A DNA stretch of 64,000 bases from Pseudisothecium myosuroides. Taxonomy: Eukaryota; Streptophyta; Bryopsida; Hypnales; Lembophyllaceae. The stretch's first letter is position 1; each line of letters opens with the position of its first letter. Location of the stretch: NCBI GenBank assembly GCA_951799445.1, contig OX637288.1, positions 7,690,501 through 7,754,500 on the forward strand, read 5' to 3'. A model generated the notes under the pieces. That model did not search any database, was not told the DNA's origin, and saw nothing but the letters and a program-made list of their open reading frames with translations. Both the position numbers and the translations under genes were made by a program. This document shows, in pieces, positions 22,821 through 35,454 of the stretch.

Positions 22821-24984
22821 CTATTCATTTACGTAAGTGTATCCGTCCGACTCTGAGAAGCCTTCCTGGAATTCGCCTCCACCAGGTGGCGGAGCCATGA
22901 GGCCAGAGTAATTAGGTTCCTGCATGCTCTGCTCCATCTCCATCTCAGAGCTTGGAACTCCTTGATTGACGTCTTGCAGCGGCTGGTCCCGAAGGTATGA
23001 CTCCATCTCCATCTCAAAGCTTGGAACTCCTCGGTTGACGTCTTGCAGCTGCTGCCCCTGAAGGTATGACTGATATGACCACTGAGGGTTTTGAATCCTA
23101 GATTCTTGGAGGTGCTGTTGCTGCGGAATCTGTCGCCGATGTTGCAACTGCAAAATTTGGGCGCGAAATTCTTCGATTTGCTCAGAAATCTGCTGCTGAA
23201 AAGTGTCCAGACGTGTTTGAAGTAAGAAAAATTGATCACTGCCACGCAACTGCAAAATCTGGGCTCCAAACTCTTGGATTTGTTGTTGATGATCTGAATT
23301 TTGCTGCTGAAAAGTGCCCAGACGTGCTGGAAGTAAGTGCAATCGGTCACTGCCGTTCAGACTCATTCCACTCTCGATGTTTGGCGGAGCATATCCTGCT
23401 TGAGAACTAAGGCTGTGGCCATTTGGAAGCGCAGGACCCTGAACATCATCCGTCAAATGGTGTCAAAAGCCTACACCAGCAAGGGTAGTGCATTTGTGAT
23501 AAGGCAGAAATCCACTAAAGCCTAAGCTTCCTTTCCCGTGGCTTTAGAAATCATTCACTTATGAAGTCAACGCATGGCGATGTGAAATACTTCGTGGATC
23601 TATCGCATCCAAAGATGCTGGTTGAAGACACACAGTAAATGCATCATCTCAAGGTTCAAATGTGACTGGGACCCTAGTCACTACTTTAAACACCAGTAAT
23701 TTACCGCTTATTCATGGAGTATCCACATTGTACATATTCTAACGTTTCAATGCATTAGAATCCTCTCACGACCGGGCTCAAGACCTAAAAACAGATTCCA
23801 TTCTACTAGTGGAAACCACTCAAAAGCAGAAGGAATAAGTTGCTTACCTCATTCATTCCGTCGAAAGAATGGGATGCGCATTCCAAAGCATGATTGTCAC
23901 CAATCATGGGCATACCCATTGCCGAATTCTCCGCCTCACTCGCAAGGACTGGCTGTTGAGGTTCAGCTGAGTTCAACAAGCTCGTCCCACAAGGATCCAC
24001 ATTTCCCTCAACACGCTCTTGCGTTGCCTGACCTTCACATGCTTCAGAAGGCTCCTGCACCGAAGCAGACAATTCCTGCTCCAAAGCTGCCAACCTCTCA
24101 GCCCCCTTCTTGAAATCTTCGTAAACCTTCTTTGCTTGGACTAACACCCACGCCCGAAACTCCTCGCCAGTGAGGCTTCGCTCTTCCTCACTCATGGGGG
24201 GGATCGGAAACCAGTCGTCCAGCCTTCCTCCAGCTATGTCGTAGTAGAAGGCAGCAATGAGATACTTATTGCGTGCCTCTTGCTCGGTGTCGAACCGCCC
24301 AAGGTCGAGCCTTGGCACCTTCCGCCTTCTACCGTTACCGTCACATACGTGAGGTTTCAATCGTGCATCAAACACCACCTTGGTGCCACCTTGCTTGCCC
24401 CGTAGTTCTCTGCGAATCCATCCTTTAGCTACCTCTCTGAACTTAATCCAGACATAGGCGCCCAGGAACAGGACTATTGCCACGTAAATATCTCGAAAAT
24501 CTAAAGAACTACGTGAGTATGCTCTAGAGCCACCCCTGTCGACATTCCCCGTGAGGTAATGGTATACCAGAGCCAGCAGAACCAGTGCCGACACAACAAC
24601 GGCGTAAGACGGTACTGAGGCCTCGGAGGGCTCTTCAGGAGAAGTATAACTCTCCCACGTGTCCATACATGATTGTGCCAAGGAGTACAGCAGCGTTGGA
24701 CGCCCGCTTTCCAACCAATCATTTAGTGATGTTTGGATTGCGTTCACCAATCGCAGGTAGGAATCCAAATTTGACAAGAAACCTTCCCGTAAATAAAGGC
24801 CATGACGGATGTCCACCACCCAAGAAACCGTTGCACTGCCTACGATTGCCCTCGAACGTAACTCCAAACCAGACCACTCTAACGAACCATTCAGGAATTC
24901 AGCACTAGCCAAATCTCCAGGATCACGCAGTTCATAAAAGTCCTGACGAATAAAAGACGCAGTCAACCTATCCAGGCTTCCCAT
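22821..24984 (-). CDS. AP2-like membrane protein, copy C (the intact copy)
   Basis: Exon 1 is 24984-23848 (379 codons), the intron 23847-23439, and exon 2 23438-22821 (205 codons plus TAG), for 584 aa with no interruption. Layout: N-terminal region of unknown family 1-124; TM1 about 125-144; loop LTGNVDRGGSRAYSRSSLDF; TM2 about 166-182; AP2/ERF-like domain about 187-250 (VFDARLKP, then LGRFDTEQEARNKYLIAAFY); a charged helical stretch (AWVLVQAKKVYEDFKKGAE); an acidic/Ser-rich linker; then exon 2 with Gln-rich coiled coil and a C-terminal tail. Both TMs precede the AP2-like domain, so that domain and the Gln-rich tail would lie on the same side as the N-terminus. AP2 proteins bind DNA and Gln-rich tails often activate transcription, so a membrane-held transcription factor is a reasonable but unproven reading. 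The AP2 match lacks the usual Trp before LG. The start is an ATG in a GGCCATGG context. Confidence 0.72.
22932..23069 (-). repeat. Two 69-bp in-frame repeats in exon 2 of copy C
   Basis: 22932-23000 and 23001-23069, each encoding 23 residues (QDVN[RQ]GVPS[FS]EMEME core). Shared with copy B. Confidence 0.85.
23145..23354 (-). repeat. Internal duplication of the coiled coil, copy C only
   Basis: Two units of about 34 residues in the pattern GSD..LLQ.RLDTFQQQ...EF.AQILQL lie back to back (protein about 408-443 and 445-477). The other copies have one unit. Confidence 0.7.
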
Positions 24985-24988
24985 GGCC

Positions 24989-25006
24989 TCAAGTGCATAT
25001 GAACAT
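24989..25006 (-). promoter_or_regulatory. Conserved short uORF before copy C
   Basis: Same five-codon uORF and spacing as in A, B and E. Confidence 0.4.
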
Positions 25007-25198
25007 CCGGCAGAACCACTACCCCACCCCGCCCCCCAGAACCTCTGTTTGCCTACCGACAGTGCTAGCTCACGAGTGAAACTGAGACTAGTGGAGTAGT
25101 CCCCACGACTGAACCGGACAAGCGTTTGCAAAAGCTCTAACTTGAGTTCGCAGAAAAAAACTGAGTCACAACTGAAGCTGGCTGGTGAGCTCACGATC

Positions 25199-25205
25199 TT
25201 TTATA
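25199..25205 (-). promoter_or_regulatory. TATA box of copy C
   Basis: TATAAAA on the - strand in the same context as copy A (CTGTATAAAAGATCG). Confidence 0.5.
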
Positions 25206-25254
25206 CAGGGGTGCAACTGCCTGCGGAAGAGCTCGGGTTAAAAAGTAGGGTTGT

Positions 25255-25770
25255 ACAGACAATTGGGCCATAGGGGGGAACGGCAGCTAAACAAAAGGGG
25301 GTACACGACACGACGTGCCTGGGGGGAATCGAAGGGGGGGACAAAGACCGTGAAAGGGGCAAACAGGCCGGGGGGGAGAAGAAGACTCGTGGCAGCAGGA
25401 CCAGAGTCGCGAAACTGAACACACGCAGGACGCGTAGTAAATGAGTCCCGGACTGACCAGCAGGGTGAAAACGCAGGAATTTCACCCGGGGAAAAAACGC
25501 AGGAATTTTTTTATTTTTCACACAAATTTCTTTTTGCAAATTTTGAATTCATATTTCAGTTGCGATGAGAGACCCCCGAATTAGCTGAGTCACAAGTTCG
25601 CTGGCGAGCTCACTATGTAGCGCCACTGCGGAAGAGCTCGGGTTTAAAAGTAGGGCTGTACAGACAATTGGGAAGGGGGACAGCAGGAATGAAAGGGGGT
25701 GACACGACGAGGGGAAATCGAAGGCCGGGGGAACAAAGGGGGTACTGAGTGTCAAAGAGGGGGGAGAAGA
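25255..25770 (+). promoter_or_regulatory. G-run promoter region of copy C, duplicated
   Basis: Two blocks of + strand G-runs (about 25265-25380 and 25670-25770). The second is preceded by a relic 5' region (gagtcacaagttcgctggcg, 25589-25608), as in unit A. Confidence 0.45.
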
Positions 25771-25821
25771 AGACATGTGGCAGTATCAGAGTCTGAAAAC
25801 TCGAAGAATTAACTTACACAC

Positions 25822-25947
25822 ATGGCAATGACAGACATTGCGTCCCTCTCTTCAAACACGTCCACTATCTGCACTCCGCCAAGATTTGTGGGCTCAAATG
25901 TTGCACTACATATGGAACTAGGGGATGCAACGCAAGTGGGAGATTGA
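25822..25947 (+). other. Divergent short ORF, transit-peptide-like (unit C)
   Basis: 41 codons beginning MAMTDIASLSSNTSTICTPP and ending TQVGD; relative of 15723-15848. Confidence 0.25.
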
Positions 25948-25994
25948 TTATAATGGGTATGATTACCTTAATCCATTCAAAACAAGGATGTGAA

Positions 25995-27186
25995 TCTTCA
26001 TCTTAACCCAATGTAGCACACGACATGCGAGGTGGGTAAATTTTTCACTCTAATTTTTAGCGATTCGTTGAGGCTCCAAACTGCTCCAATATACTTGTAC
26101 TCAAAGCAATGCTAAAATTAGAATTTTTTTTTTATCTCTAACAAATTCAACTATATCATCCTTCAACTAACTTGTTCGAGTACATCCTTTCCATATTTTA
26201 GAGTCAAAATTGCCTCCAATTGCATATTCAGTGTGCCTAACCTTCCAAAAAGAGTTTCTTTTAGTCCTTTCTAAAGGTGAAGTTCCATCTTTCAACATTT
26301 TAATGAAAAAAACGGTGTATGTCTTACAACTTGTGCAATTTAGTCAATATGTAGGAAAATGGTTTGAAAATACATGGATAAAAAATTTACCCAAAAAACT
26401 TGATATTCATCTATTTAAAAATTATATAGTAGAAGGTAGTGCTAGATGAAAGGAAAATTGAAATTGCTAAAAACTTTTACAAGAAGTTGAGAATTGTACA
26501 ATTCAATGGTGGTAATGTTCTAGTCAAGCAACATCTATCCTATGTAATTTTTGTTTTTATTTTTGTAATCTATAGCACCAAAAATAAAATTAATCAATCT
26601 TTTCATAGAACATTTTTTTTGGTTGCGTGCTTTGACATTGAAGTCAAATAGAACTCATAACTTTTGCAATATTTTTTGGAATGACATGAAATAAACAATC
26701 ATATGTAGATTAGGATGATTAGCATCTATCCAAAAAAATTGATGCAAAAATTTCAAATGATGAAAGTTGGATACAAATTGTTGCTAGAAACACCTACCAT
26801 TTTTGTCTCAACGGCCTCTTTCAGTGAGCAATTTTGAAATAAAGTTTTTCAAAATAAAATAAAATGTGTTTAATTTTTATATCATTCAAAACAATATGGG
26901 TGTGAAAATTTAGATCTAGAAAAATTTATCTCTAAAGTTTATTCACAAAAAACAAAAGAGCGATGAAAAGTGCTAAGAAAATAGTTACTTTGATGTTTGA
27001 TTTTTAGAAAATTGGAAAAAAATTGGAAAAAATAAACTAAGAAAATTTGTTTTTCCTAACTTAACTCTTAAAAAATGTGGCCTCTAATGACCAAGGTAGT
27101 CAGATTACTGGACCAATAGGTTCATTCGTTGTTTTCACAATGAACATTGAAGTCATCCATCGGACACTTTACGGCCTTAGCGTTGA
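25995..27186. repeat. AT-rich spacer S1 and fragments between C and D
   Basis: S1 copy (to about 26760), then a degenerate start of family 2 (gttgctagaaacacctacc, 26779) and a stretch matching 5570-5690. The short ORFs here are fragments of spacer and are not supported as genes. Confidence 0.6.
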
Positions 27187-27190
27187 TTAA

Positions 27191-28102
27191 CTCCTAAAGT
27201 TCCATGACTATGTTTTATTTGAAAACACTCAAAAACTGCCATTTTTAGTACAAGTACCAAGTTTTTGAAAAAAAACTTTTTTGACACATGTAACCGCAGG
27301 ATCTTATACTAAACTAGTTTTAAAAGATGAGGAAAAAATTTCAGAATTTTCAAGCATGCAGATTGGAAGTTGAATTGGCAAAAATCCTTTTTTTTTTAAA
27401 TGTGAAAAACAGGGCAATTGCACTTCACAAGGTCACATTTGTATGAAAAAATGTTCAAAATGGTGGTACTTCTTTGAATTATTTTTTCTAAACAAGTTGG
27501 CTACATGCTGAAAAAATTTCAAATCATTTGAAATTGTACAACATATACAAAAAAATAGTAAGTAGAAAGAAGTAGAGAATGATCCAAAATACTAAATTGT
27601 TAAGAATTTAATTATGGAATTGAAAAATGTCAATCCCAATGGTTGTAATGTTGTAATAAACTACCTAAATCCCACGATTTTTTTTTTCAAAAAATATTAA
27701 AAATTGAGTTAAATAAACGACTTCAAAGTTTATTTCAGAGTAGATAATCCGTAACTGCCCGCAAACTAAAAAACCTCATAATTTTTTCCTCATTGGTCGA
27801 AATGGAATGATTTAAAGCTTTCCACGTATATATAACTCTAGAAAACCAATTTCAAATTTTTATTTTTGAAAAAAGTGATTTTTTCAGATCTGCCCGGATT
27901 GCCCGCCCGATGAAAAAAGTAACATATTAAGCCATAACTTTTGACTCCTATTTCGAAATGTCATGAAATTTAGTGATTATGAAAGATATTCCTTGTCCCC
28001 ACCTTCTACTAAAATTTCAGCTTAATATATGAAAATCTCTAGTCACATGTACCTATCCAAAATCGCTATGTTGCTAAAAATAGCAGGCTGGTCCTTTAGG
28101 GG
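27191..28102 (+). mobile_element. TTAA-target MITE, 912 bp
   Basis: TTAA at 27187-27190 and 28103-28106. The ends CTCCTAAAG and CTTTAGGGG are inverted copies with one mismatch. The empty site is at 5680-5700 (gcattgaTTAAagattaaag). No open transposase is seen. Confidence 0.8.
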
Positions 28103-28106
28103 TTAA

Positions 28107-31100
28107 AGATTAAAGATGCTTATTCTCAACCATTTGCATTCTTAGAAAAAAAAAGTGTGTTTTTTGCACTTGCGCAAAGGTAGTGCTACATGTAGAAGGT
28201 GGATACTTCATTAATTTTTAGAAAATCTCTTTGTGGTCTTGTGAAACTTTAGTAGAAGTCTTCACTTACTAATTTTGACCTCCAAATTCACATTTTTAAA
28301 GCAAAAATAGTACTAAAAATCTCCCAAAAATGGCAAAGGTAGACATTCAATTAATTGCAAGCTATTTATAAATAATAAAAAATTTATAAAATTTTTTATT
28401 CAATGTCTACAACTATTATATGTACCTTCATTTCAAATTTCATACAAAACTAACACATGATGCAAAAGTTACTAGCAAAAAACCACATGTTGAAGGCAAA
28501 GGGGACCAAAAAAATGCTTCTTGCAATCACCCATATCTTCACCTAAATCCAATGTGGCTTATATGACATGGAAGATAATTAGATGTTGAAAGGTAGTAGA
28601 GAGGGTATTTTAATCTTGTGGGGAAGGTGGAATCTTTTTGTTCCTTGTTCACCCCATGAAGGTTATATTTTCCCTTTTTAAATGAAACAAGCTTTCAACA
28701 TACTAACGATATAGGAGCAATATCATTTATCTTCGTATTTTTATTTCCATTGAAATCTACAAGGTTTCATATATTATACTTCATCTTTTCAACACTCTGA
28801 GTAGGAATGTGCTTTACAATTTCAAAATATAGTGAGGCATTAAACAATTAACCCAATAAGGATGTCAAGGACTTTAAACAATTAATAAATGACTTTAAGT
28901 GAAATTGTAGAAATAAAGAATACACGTACTTATCTAGGGATTAGATAAATTTCAGCAAAATACTATGGTGTCTTCACAATGTCTGGCCCCCTCTCGCCAT
29001 TGAATTAACCCTAGAATGCCTAATAAGTCAAAATTTGGCTTTTGGATGTCACTCAAAGTTTGTTGAAGGTTATTAAAAAAGAAATTTTCATCCAAATATT
29101 TTTAGAATTTTATTTGCTCTTTCTTGTTTTCTATGCACTAAAGTAGACCATCATGGTTGCCTTGCATTTTTTTTATGAATTTCAATATGTGGACCACAGA
29201 TTGCCTTTTATTGTAATTAATAACTCTTTTTTTTTTTTCCTAAATCTGAATTTCATGAATAAAGATTATCTATTTTGAATTCATCTCCACCTAATGAAAT
29301 GGAGTTAATCAATTTGTTTTCGACTTGAACTAAAAAGTTTCAAAAATCCCTAAAATTGAATCTTCTTTCACAATTTGAACTTGGATTCTATTACTATATT
29401 GTAATGATTTTTTATTTATAGAAATATATGGACGTTTTGTTTCTTCGAGAATGATTCTTACTATCATAAGTATTCACGTATGGTGAAAGTTTTAGATATT
29501 TTGAGGCTAATTTTGTATATGACATGCATTTTTAAAATTTTTCTTGCAAAAATGTGTGTTAATTTCAATCTTCAGAAGAAAATCTGAAATGTTTATATGA
29601 CTTATAGAAGACATGTGATTTCAACTTTGGAAAAGAAATTAAAAAATAAATCATCTATTGTGACAAAATAAAGCATTTACAAAGTTTGAGAGCATGATTC
29701 TAGGCTCCTTCCCTCTAGAATTTACAACACGAGCTTGGAAAGCTCTATACTTGACATGCACCAAGTGAAGGGAGGAAATTCATTCATTCAAAATCCAGCA
29801 TGCATTCATATCTTCTAATAGTTCAATTTAGCCATTGTACATATTCACATCGAAAAGGAAAAAATAGAGAACTTATGAGGTTATAATCTCAAGCTCAATT
29901 GAAGTAGTCAGTGTTTCAATATCCTTTTATAGCCGCATTATAAGTTGAATTGTTCCTACCAAAAGGATCAATTTTCACCTTAATCTAATGTGGACCATTT
30001 CATGGTGCATTGATTAGTCCTTAATCTTATAATTCTATGACTATATTTTACAATTGAAACTATTCCAAAATTGCCATTTCTAGTTCAAAGAGAAAAAATT
30101 TAAGGAAAAGTTTTGTTGTGTATCCAACTTTAGGATCTTTTAGTAGACTAGTGTAAAATTCATTGAAGAAATTTCAAAATCTTTGTGCTTATTAAATGCA
30201 AGCAATTGAGGTAAAAAAGTCATAAATTTTTTCAACTTATCATATTAGTAAGATTATAAGACTCTTAGAATCCCCTTAATTCAAAAATTTTGAACCATAG
30301 ATTCTCATTTATAATAAGTTTATACTGGGTATTTGATTTTATAAAGGGGAAGGAAAAAAATATTTAATGTACACTCTCCAAAAAAATTTTAAGTAGAAGA
30401 AGTAGGAATAGGAAGGAAAAAACATATTCTTAGTAGTTTTACGATAGAAATGATACTTGCTTGTTCCAATGGTGAGATTGTTCCAAAATAAAAATATGGA
30501 CCATATTTCTTGTGAAAATTGTGAAAATTGAGTTAAAAAAAGAATCTAATATGCTATAATTATTCTTTGGAAGATGCTTTGATTACTGAAATGAAGATGC
30601 TCAGTAACTTCCATGTCACACATCTAAATCAAATGAATAAAAAATAGATAAAAATATATTCTATGAATTTTTCTTTTTAAATTCTTGGTTTTAGATTTTG
30701 TTGTTTTGACGGTCCAGGCTAAAGCATTTTGAGCTGGAGATGATCATACTCACTTTAGTTTTGCTCAACATTGTTGATATATTTCTTCATTCCAAATTGA
30801 GCATACTCAAACTTCTTTCACTCAAGAATAAACTACTATTCCTGCTTACTGCACACATGGTCTGAACCTAGGTTTTTTTTTATAAAACAACATTCAGACT
30901 TTATATTTCCCAACTCGGACTGCTGCAAATAAATATCGGATCTCTCTTTCCAATTGGTGCACGAAACATACATTCAAGCACTTGTGAACCTACTGACATC
31001 GAGCATTAATTCCCAATTTAAAAAAACTACTTCTCCAAATTGGGAATCACTCACAATAACAACTTTCAGCTTTCACAATGCAGACAACATAGAACTGACC

Positions 31101-32080
31101 GTTTCCAACTTGGTGGTAACATTCAAAAAATATACTCACAAACACAGTCACCACTTCACGATATCACTTCGGACGACACTTAAACCACAGCCACAATTTG
31201 AACTCACACTGCTGCTCTCAAATGTAACAAACCTCAAATTGGGCATGACAATCCTGAACACGAGATAGTAACGACAGCCATAACATCAACTGTACTTCAA
31301 TTTCAACGAAACTCATAACATCCAATTAACCAACTTGGCAAACACTTCTATGACACTCTCAAATTGGCAGCACACCTACTGACCGTAAGTAACTCAATTG
31401 CATTCTCATAACATCCAAGACACATTCCCATTTGGTCAGGACTACACAGACTGGAATGCAACATCACCTCCAACTGACTAAGACTTCAGCTACTCTCAAA
31501 TTGGACACGTGCAAAACAATCACACACAGTCACTCCAACTTAGATTCATGGTCTGAAACTTCGAAATTGCACACAGCTCAACTTGACTTACACGCCATAT
31601 TGCCCATACTGAAATCAAATAGGTGAACTAGCCTGTCAATAACAAAAAAAGAAGCAATCAAAAGAAAAAAAAGAAAAAAACGCACATGCAAATCCAACTA
31701 GGAACTCCACTCTACTATGAAAATTGCATGGACAAAATTTAAGAAACTTTGACCATGCAGATCAAAAGATTATAGTGTTTGAAGTTAGAAGAAAAGTTTT
31801 TATTTGACCTTACCCAACAGGGTTAATGGACTTTAACTCCCTATAGAGTGAGATATTTGCACCTCCATATAGATATTTTATTGACAATTGCACCTATATC
31901 ACGTTAGTTACATACCTCCCGAATTCCACAAGGAGAAGGGGAGTTTTGCACATGCTAGCCATCCCACCCAATAAATTGCGGGGCAGCATAATTTTTCCCC
32001 CCCGTCACATATCTGGGATCCCTAGCCCAATTCGTTTGAGCATTTTGAAATTAACTGTAAATTTCTTATTCGCAGAAGTG
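28107..32080. repeat. AT-rich spacer, twin of 5690-9540
   Basis: Near-identical to 5690-9540 along its length and leads into INDH copy 3 as the other leads into copy 2. A 104-codon ORF (30954-31268) is present only because the twin has a MITE fragment there; its low-complexity content does not suggest a protein. Confidence 0.75.
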
Positions 32081-32397
32081 TGGTTGAGAAATCAGATTTT
32101 TTTGCAATTACTTGATGAATTACAGTGCTGTACTTAAAGAAAGAATTCATTGAGCGTTGCCTTACGTTTTTTCATGCAGGGTCGAAGATGATACCACTGG
32201 AAAACTATGGTGTGCGCTGCATGTCAATGGGATTTCGTGTGGAGAAGGATGCTCCGGCTCTTTGGAGAGGGCTCATGGTAATTATGGTTTTTTAATCGTC
32301 ATTTCTATTCCCTCACCAACATTTTATCAACATAGAGATATTTAGTGACCTTCATTAATCATGCCACTAGTCTTATACAATACTGGATTATGCAACA

Positions 32398-32634
32398 CTC
32401 CCTCAGTCTCACTAAAATGCTCCAAATCGGTTTAGGGTTTGTTTCACTAAAACAGTTCCATTTATTGATTTTGATCGTTCATTGTTGAGCACGTGATGTG
32501 GAACAAAGGGTGGAGTGGATACACACATGATTTGAATTCTAGATTGCTTGCTCAATGATCAAAATCAATAAATGAAGCAGTTTAATAATACAAACCCTAA
32601 ACCAATTTGGAGCTTTTAAGTGGGACTGAGGGAG
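32398..32634 (+). mobile_element. Stowaway-like MITE in INDH copy 3 intron
   Basis: Same insertion as 9808-10042. The left flank has drifted from TA to CA. Confidence 0.8.
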
Positions 32635-33501
32635 TATGCAGTAAGATGCAAAATAATATGAGGCTGCACTTACTTGAATAGTATGTGGGGAGAGGAGTGG
32701 AGATACAATGGGGATTTCTAACGATACTGAGAGTTTCTGTCCCAGTGGGAACGTGGCAGGTTATGAGTGCATTGGAGAAGCTTGTGCGGGGTACCGCTTG
32801 GGGGAAACTTGCTGTCTTAGTGATTGACATGCCTCCTGGTACCGGTGATGCGCAAATTTCGATCTCTCAACGTCTTCCCTTGGCTTGTACTCCAAGATCA
32901 ACTCTTTGTGATATTTTCTGGCTGTTCTGCAAGTCTTGCATTCGATTCAAATGCTGGAATTGGCTCTGCTTGGAACTTGCGGGTCATTGTTCATCGGTTC
33001 TGCCTTACTTATCGAGGTTCCGAAAGGGACTTTCTATGTCTCGAGGATCGGAAAGTTGGATTCCTATGTTAATCACGTTCTTTTCTCCTTCTACTTTCAT
33101 AACAGCTGTTATTATTAAGTACAGAAGATTTTCCGTTCTTTGTTCTCTAATAGTTGTGTAGTAGTGCAGGCCCTGCATTCATGCCATTTGTTATTTTATG
33201 CTTTATAAACGTGTGGCTGAGTTTTGTGTGGTTTTGTTGTTTGGTAGGCAGGCGCAGTCATAGTCTCTACTCCCCAAGATATTGCACTCACTGATGCCCG
33301 GAGGGACGCTAACATGTTTAGTAAAGTCGACGTTCCTGTGAGCGACCTTGGCTTATACGATTCTTTCACTTGGCTGTTATATATTTCAACAAACTGTTGT
33401 AGAATTATCTTATGTGCTTAGTATAAACAGGTGCATTTGTGGTGGAGATGGTTTAGTTTATTCCTCATTTCGTTGCAATTGTAGCATTCAATTGGGAAGT
33501 C

Positions 33502-35454
33502 CATTAAAGGGCCGCGAGTTCCCATGAGTTCCTATGAGTTGTCCACAAGTTGTGAATAGTTCCTGACTGCTGAAACTGCGCCACCGCAGCAGGGTGACAT
33601 GGCCGGGAGACGGCCACATCAGATTTAAAAAAAATGCTTTTTTGAAACTTCCCCAATAGAATCAGGGTAGATTCTATTTCTCTATTGAAAGTCACACTCT
33701 TGATTGGACCTCATAATCAATTTTGCTTAACACAAAAACTCAATTTTAGATCATACTGCGAGATGAGACTAATGGTAAACAACAGGTATGTGTCCCTCTA
33801 ATTTGATGTCTTGTATATGTAACCCATACAGACCATCTGCCGTATTGAGCAGTAATCAAAGACTACTTACTATAAAGCATATAATACCAGTACGAAACTT
33901 ACAACTGGATATAACAATCTCAAAACTTTGGACAAAGTTTATCCCGTAAAAATTGGGGAATAGAGAATGAAACCAAGGCTTAGTTTTAACCTGTAGTTTC
34001 TAAGCTGTAAGAACAGTCGAATCAGGCAACCCCAGTAATATATTTATTATGAAGCATGAATTGACAATCAATAGCTAGGTCAAAATATTATCACATCATA
34101 AACCTGGTGGTTCAATCAGAGCATACAACCATGGCTTGTTTATCAATCAAGCATCGTAAAAAGTCTTGAGAACAGCAATTGTAATCGGAGGGTTTCAGGA
34201 CCTGATAATTGAAACCCTAAGAGAAGCCTGAGTACGTCAAACTTGATCAGATTGATGGTACGTATCAATTAGAACCCCAATGGAACCAAATGGTGTATCA
34301 AGTATAAACTCCCAGGACTGATGTGTAGGTATACAACACTTAAAACAAACTCCAAAAGTCATAGCTTGAACGTAATTTTTGAAAATTTTTGAAAAAATCC
34401 TCAGGAGGTGGTAACCCTCACCTGTACCCATGCCAAACAGCAAACTATTAGTATGCCACTAGACGTGTACGAGGTGTCTGCAAGTTACCACTACTTGTCA
34501 TTGTATATTCACCAGAGAAAATGTTCAATACTTTTCTAAAATATCAACGTAATTTCAAAACCAAACAACGTCGATAGTCAAAGAAAGCTACACTTTTAAG
34601 AAAACAAAACACCTGTTGACCGCTTATTTGAGACCCAAGCACCATCCTCGTAAGCTCAAATCTGATCCAGCCCTTCCGGTCCACAAGAAAGCACAGCACC
34701 AATCTTGCAAATTGTAACGAGAGAAACAACAGGCTATGATTGAGTGTGTTTCGTAATTTTGTTCCGTTCATGCGAAGGTCCAGCAGTCTGGGACAGACTG
34801 GAGAGGCCAGTTCATTCAACTAATTGGCTTACCAACCAGAAATTCATAAATAGAAAGGAGCCTTAAACCAGGCGAGTTAAGGCACAAGCTCCGAAGGCCG
34901 TCAAATGTTATTTTAATCAAGGACCAAGCAGAAGTATGTACAGGGATTTATCAATCCCATCCAAATACTGCCATGTCAGGGTTTATGGGCATATATCAGC
35001 CATGGATTAGATTTCTGAAATAACCAAAAGTTGGTACGTCAGTGTGGAACTTGCAGAGGTACTTGTAACCATATGTAACATCAAATCGAGTTTGATATAT
35101 AGACATGATGTTTAAATTGAGCAAATATTTATATAAACGTAGCAAACCAATAGGTATATACGTGTAGAAAAATATTTTTAAATAAAGAGTAAAGCAGTAG
35201 ACTTCTCAAAATGTCAAGAAATAAAACCTGGATTTTAAGTCTAAAAAAATAAAATAAAAAATAAAATAAAATAAAATAAAATAAAATAAAATAAAATCTT
35301 AAAATGAAATTTGATAATAAATAAATAAATAAATAAATATATTTTTTTATTTTTTTTAAATATATTTTTCGGACAGCCCACTATTCACAGCATGGGGACA
35401 GATTGGGGAACGGGCCTGAAACGGCCCTTTCTTGGCCCCAAATCCCTTCTAATG
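33502..35454. mobile_element. 1.95-kb insertion in INDH intron, possible gene-carrying element
   Basis: Copies 1 and 2 read gggaagtcattggtag here; in copy 3 the sequence is split by 1953 bases. The ends are imperfect inverted repeats: CATTAAAGGG on the left, CATTAGAAGGG read from the right. A subterminal match follows (TGTCC.CA.G.TGTGAATAGT in both). Inside, on the - strand, a 56-base segment (34477-34422) has a good acceptor (TAACTTGCAG) and donor (CAG|GTGAGG), as if an exon had been captured. No transposase and no recognisable product. Superfamily unresolved; no clean target duplication. Confidence 0.6.
35243..35339 (+). repeat. Microsatellites (AAAAT)n and (AAAT)n
   Basis: About ten AAAAT units (35243-35297), then AAAT units (35316-35339), near the right end of the 1.95-kb insertion. 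Confidence 0.85.

Noticed and set aside
30954..31268. 104-codon ORF
   Set aside because: Low-complexity sequence inside a spacer; its twin at 8.6-8.8 kb is broken by a MITE fragment and nothing supports coding.
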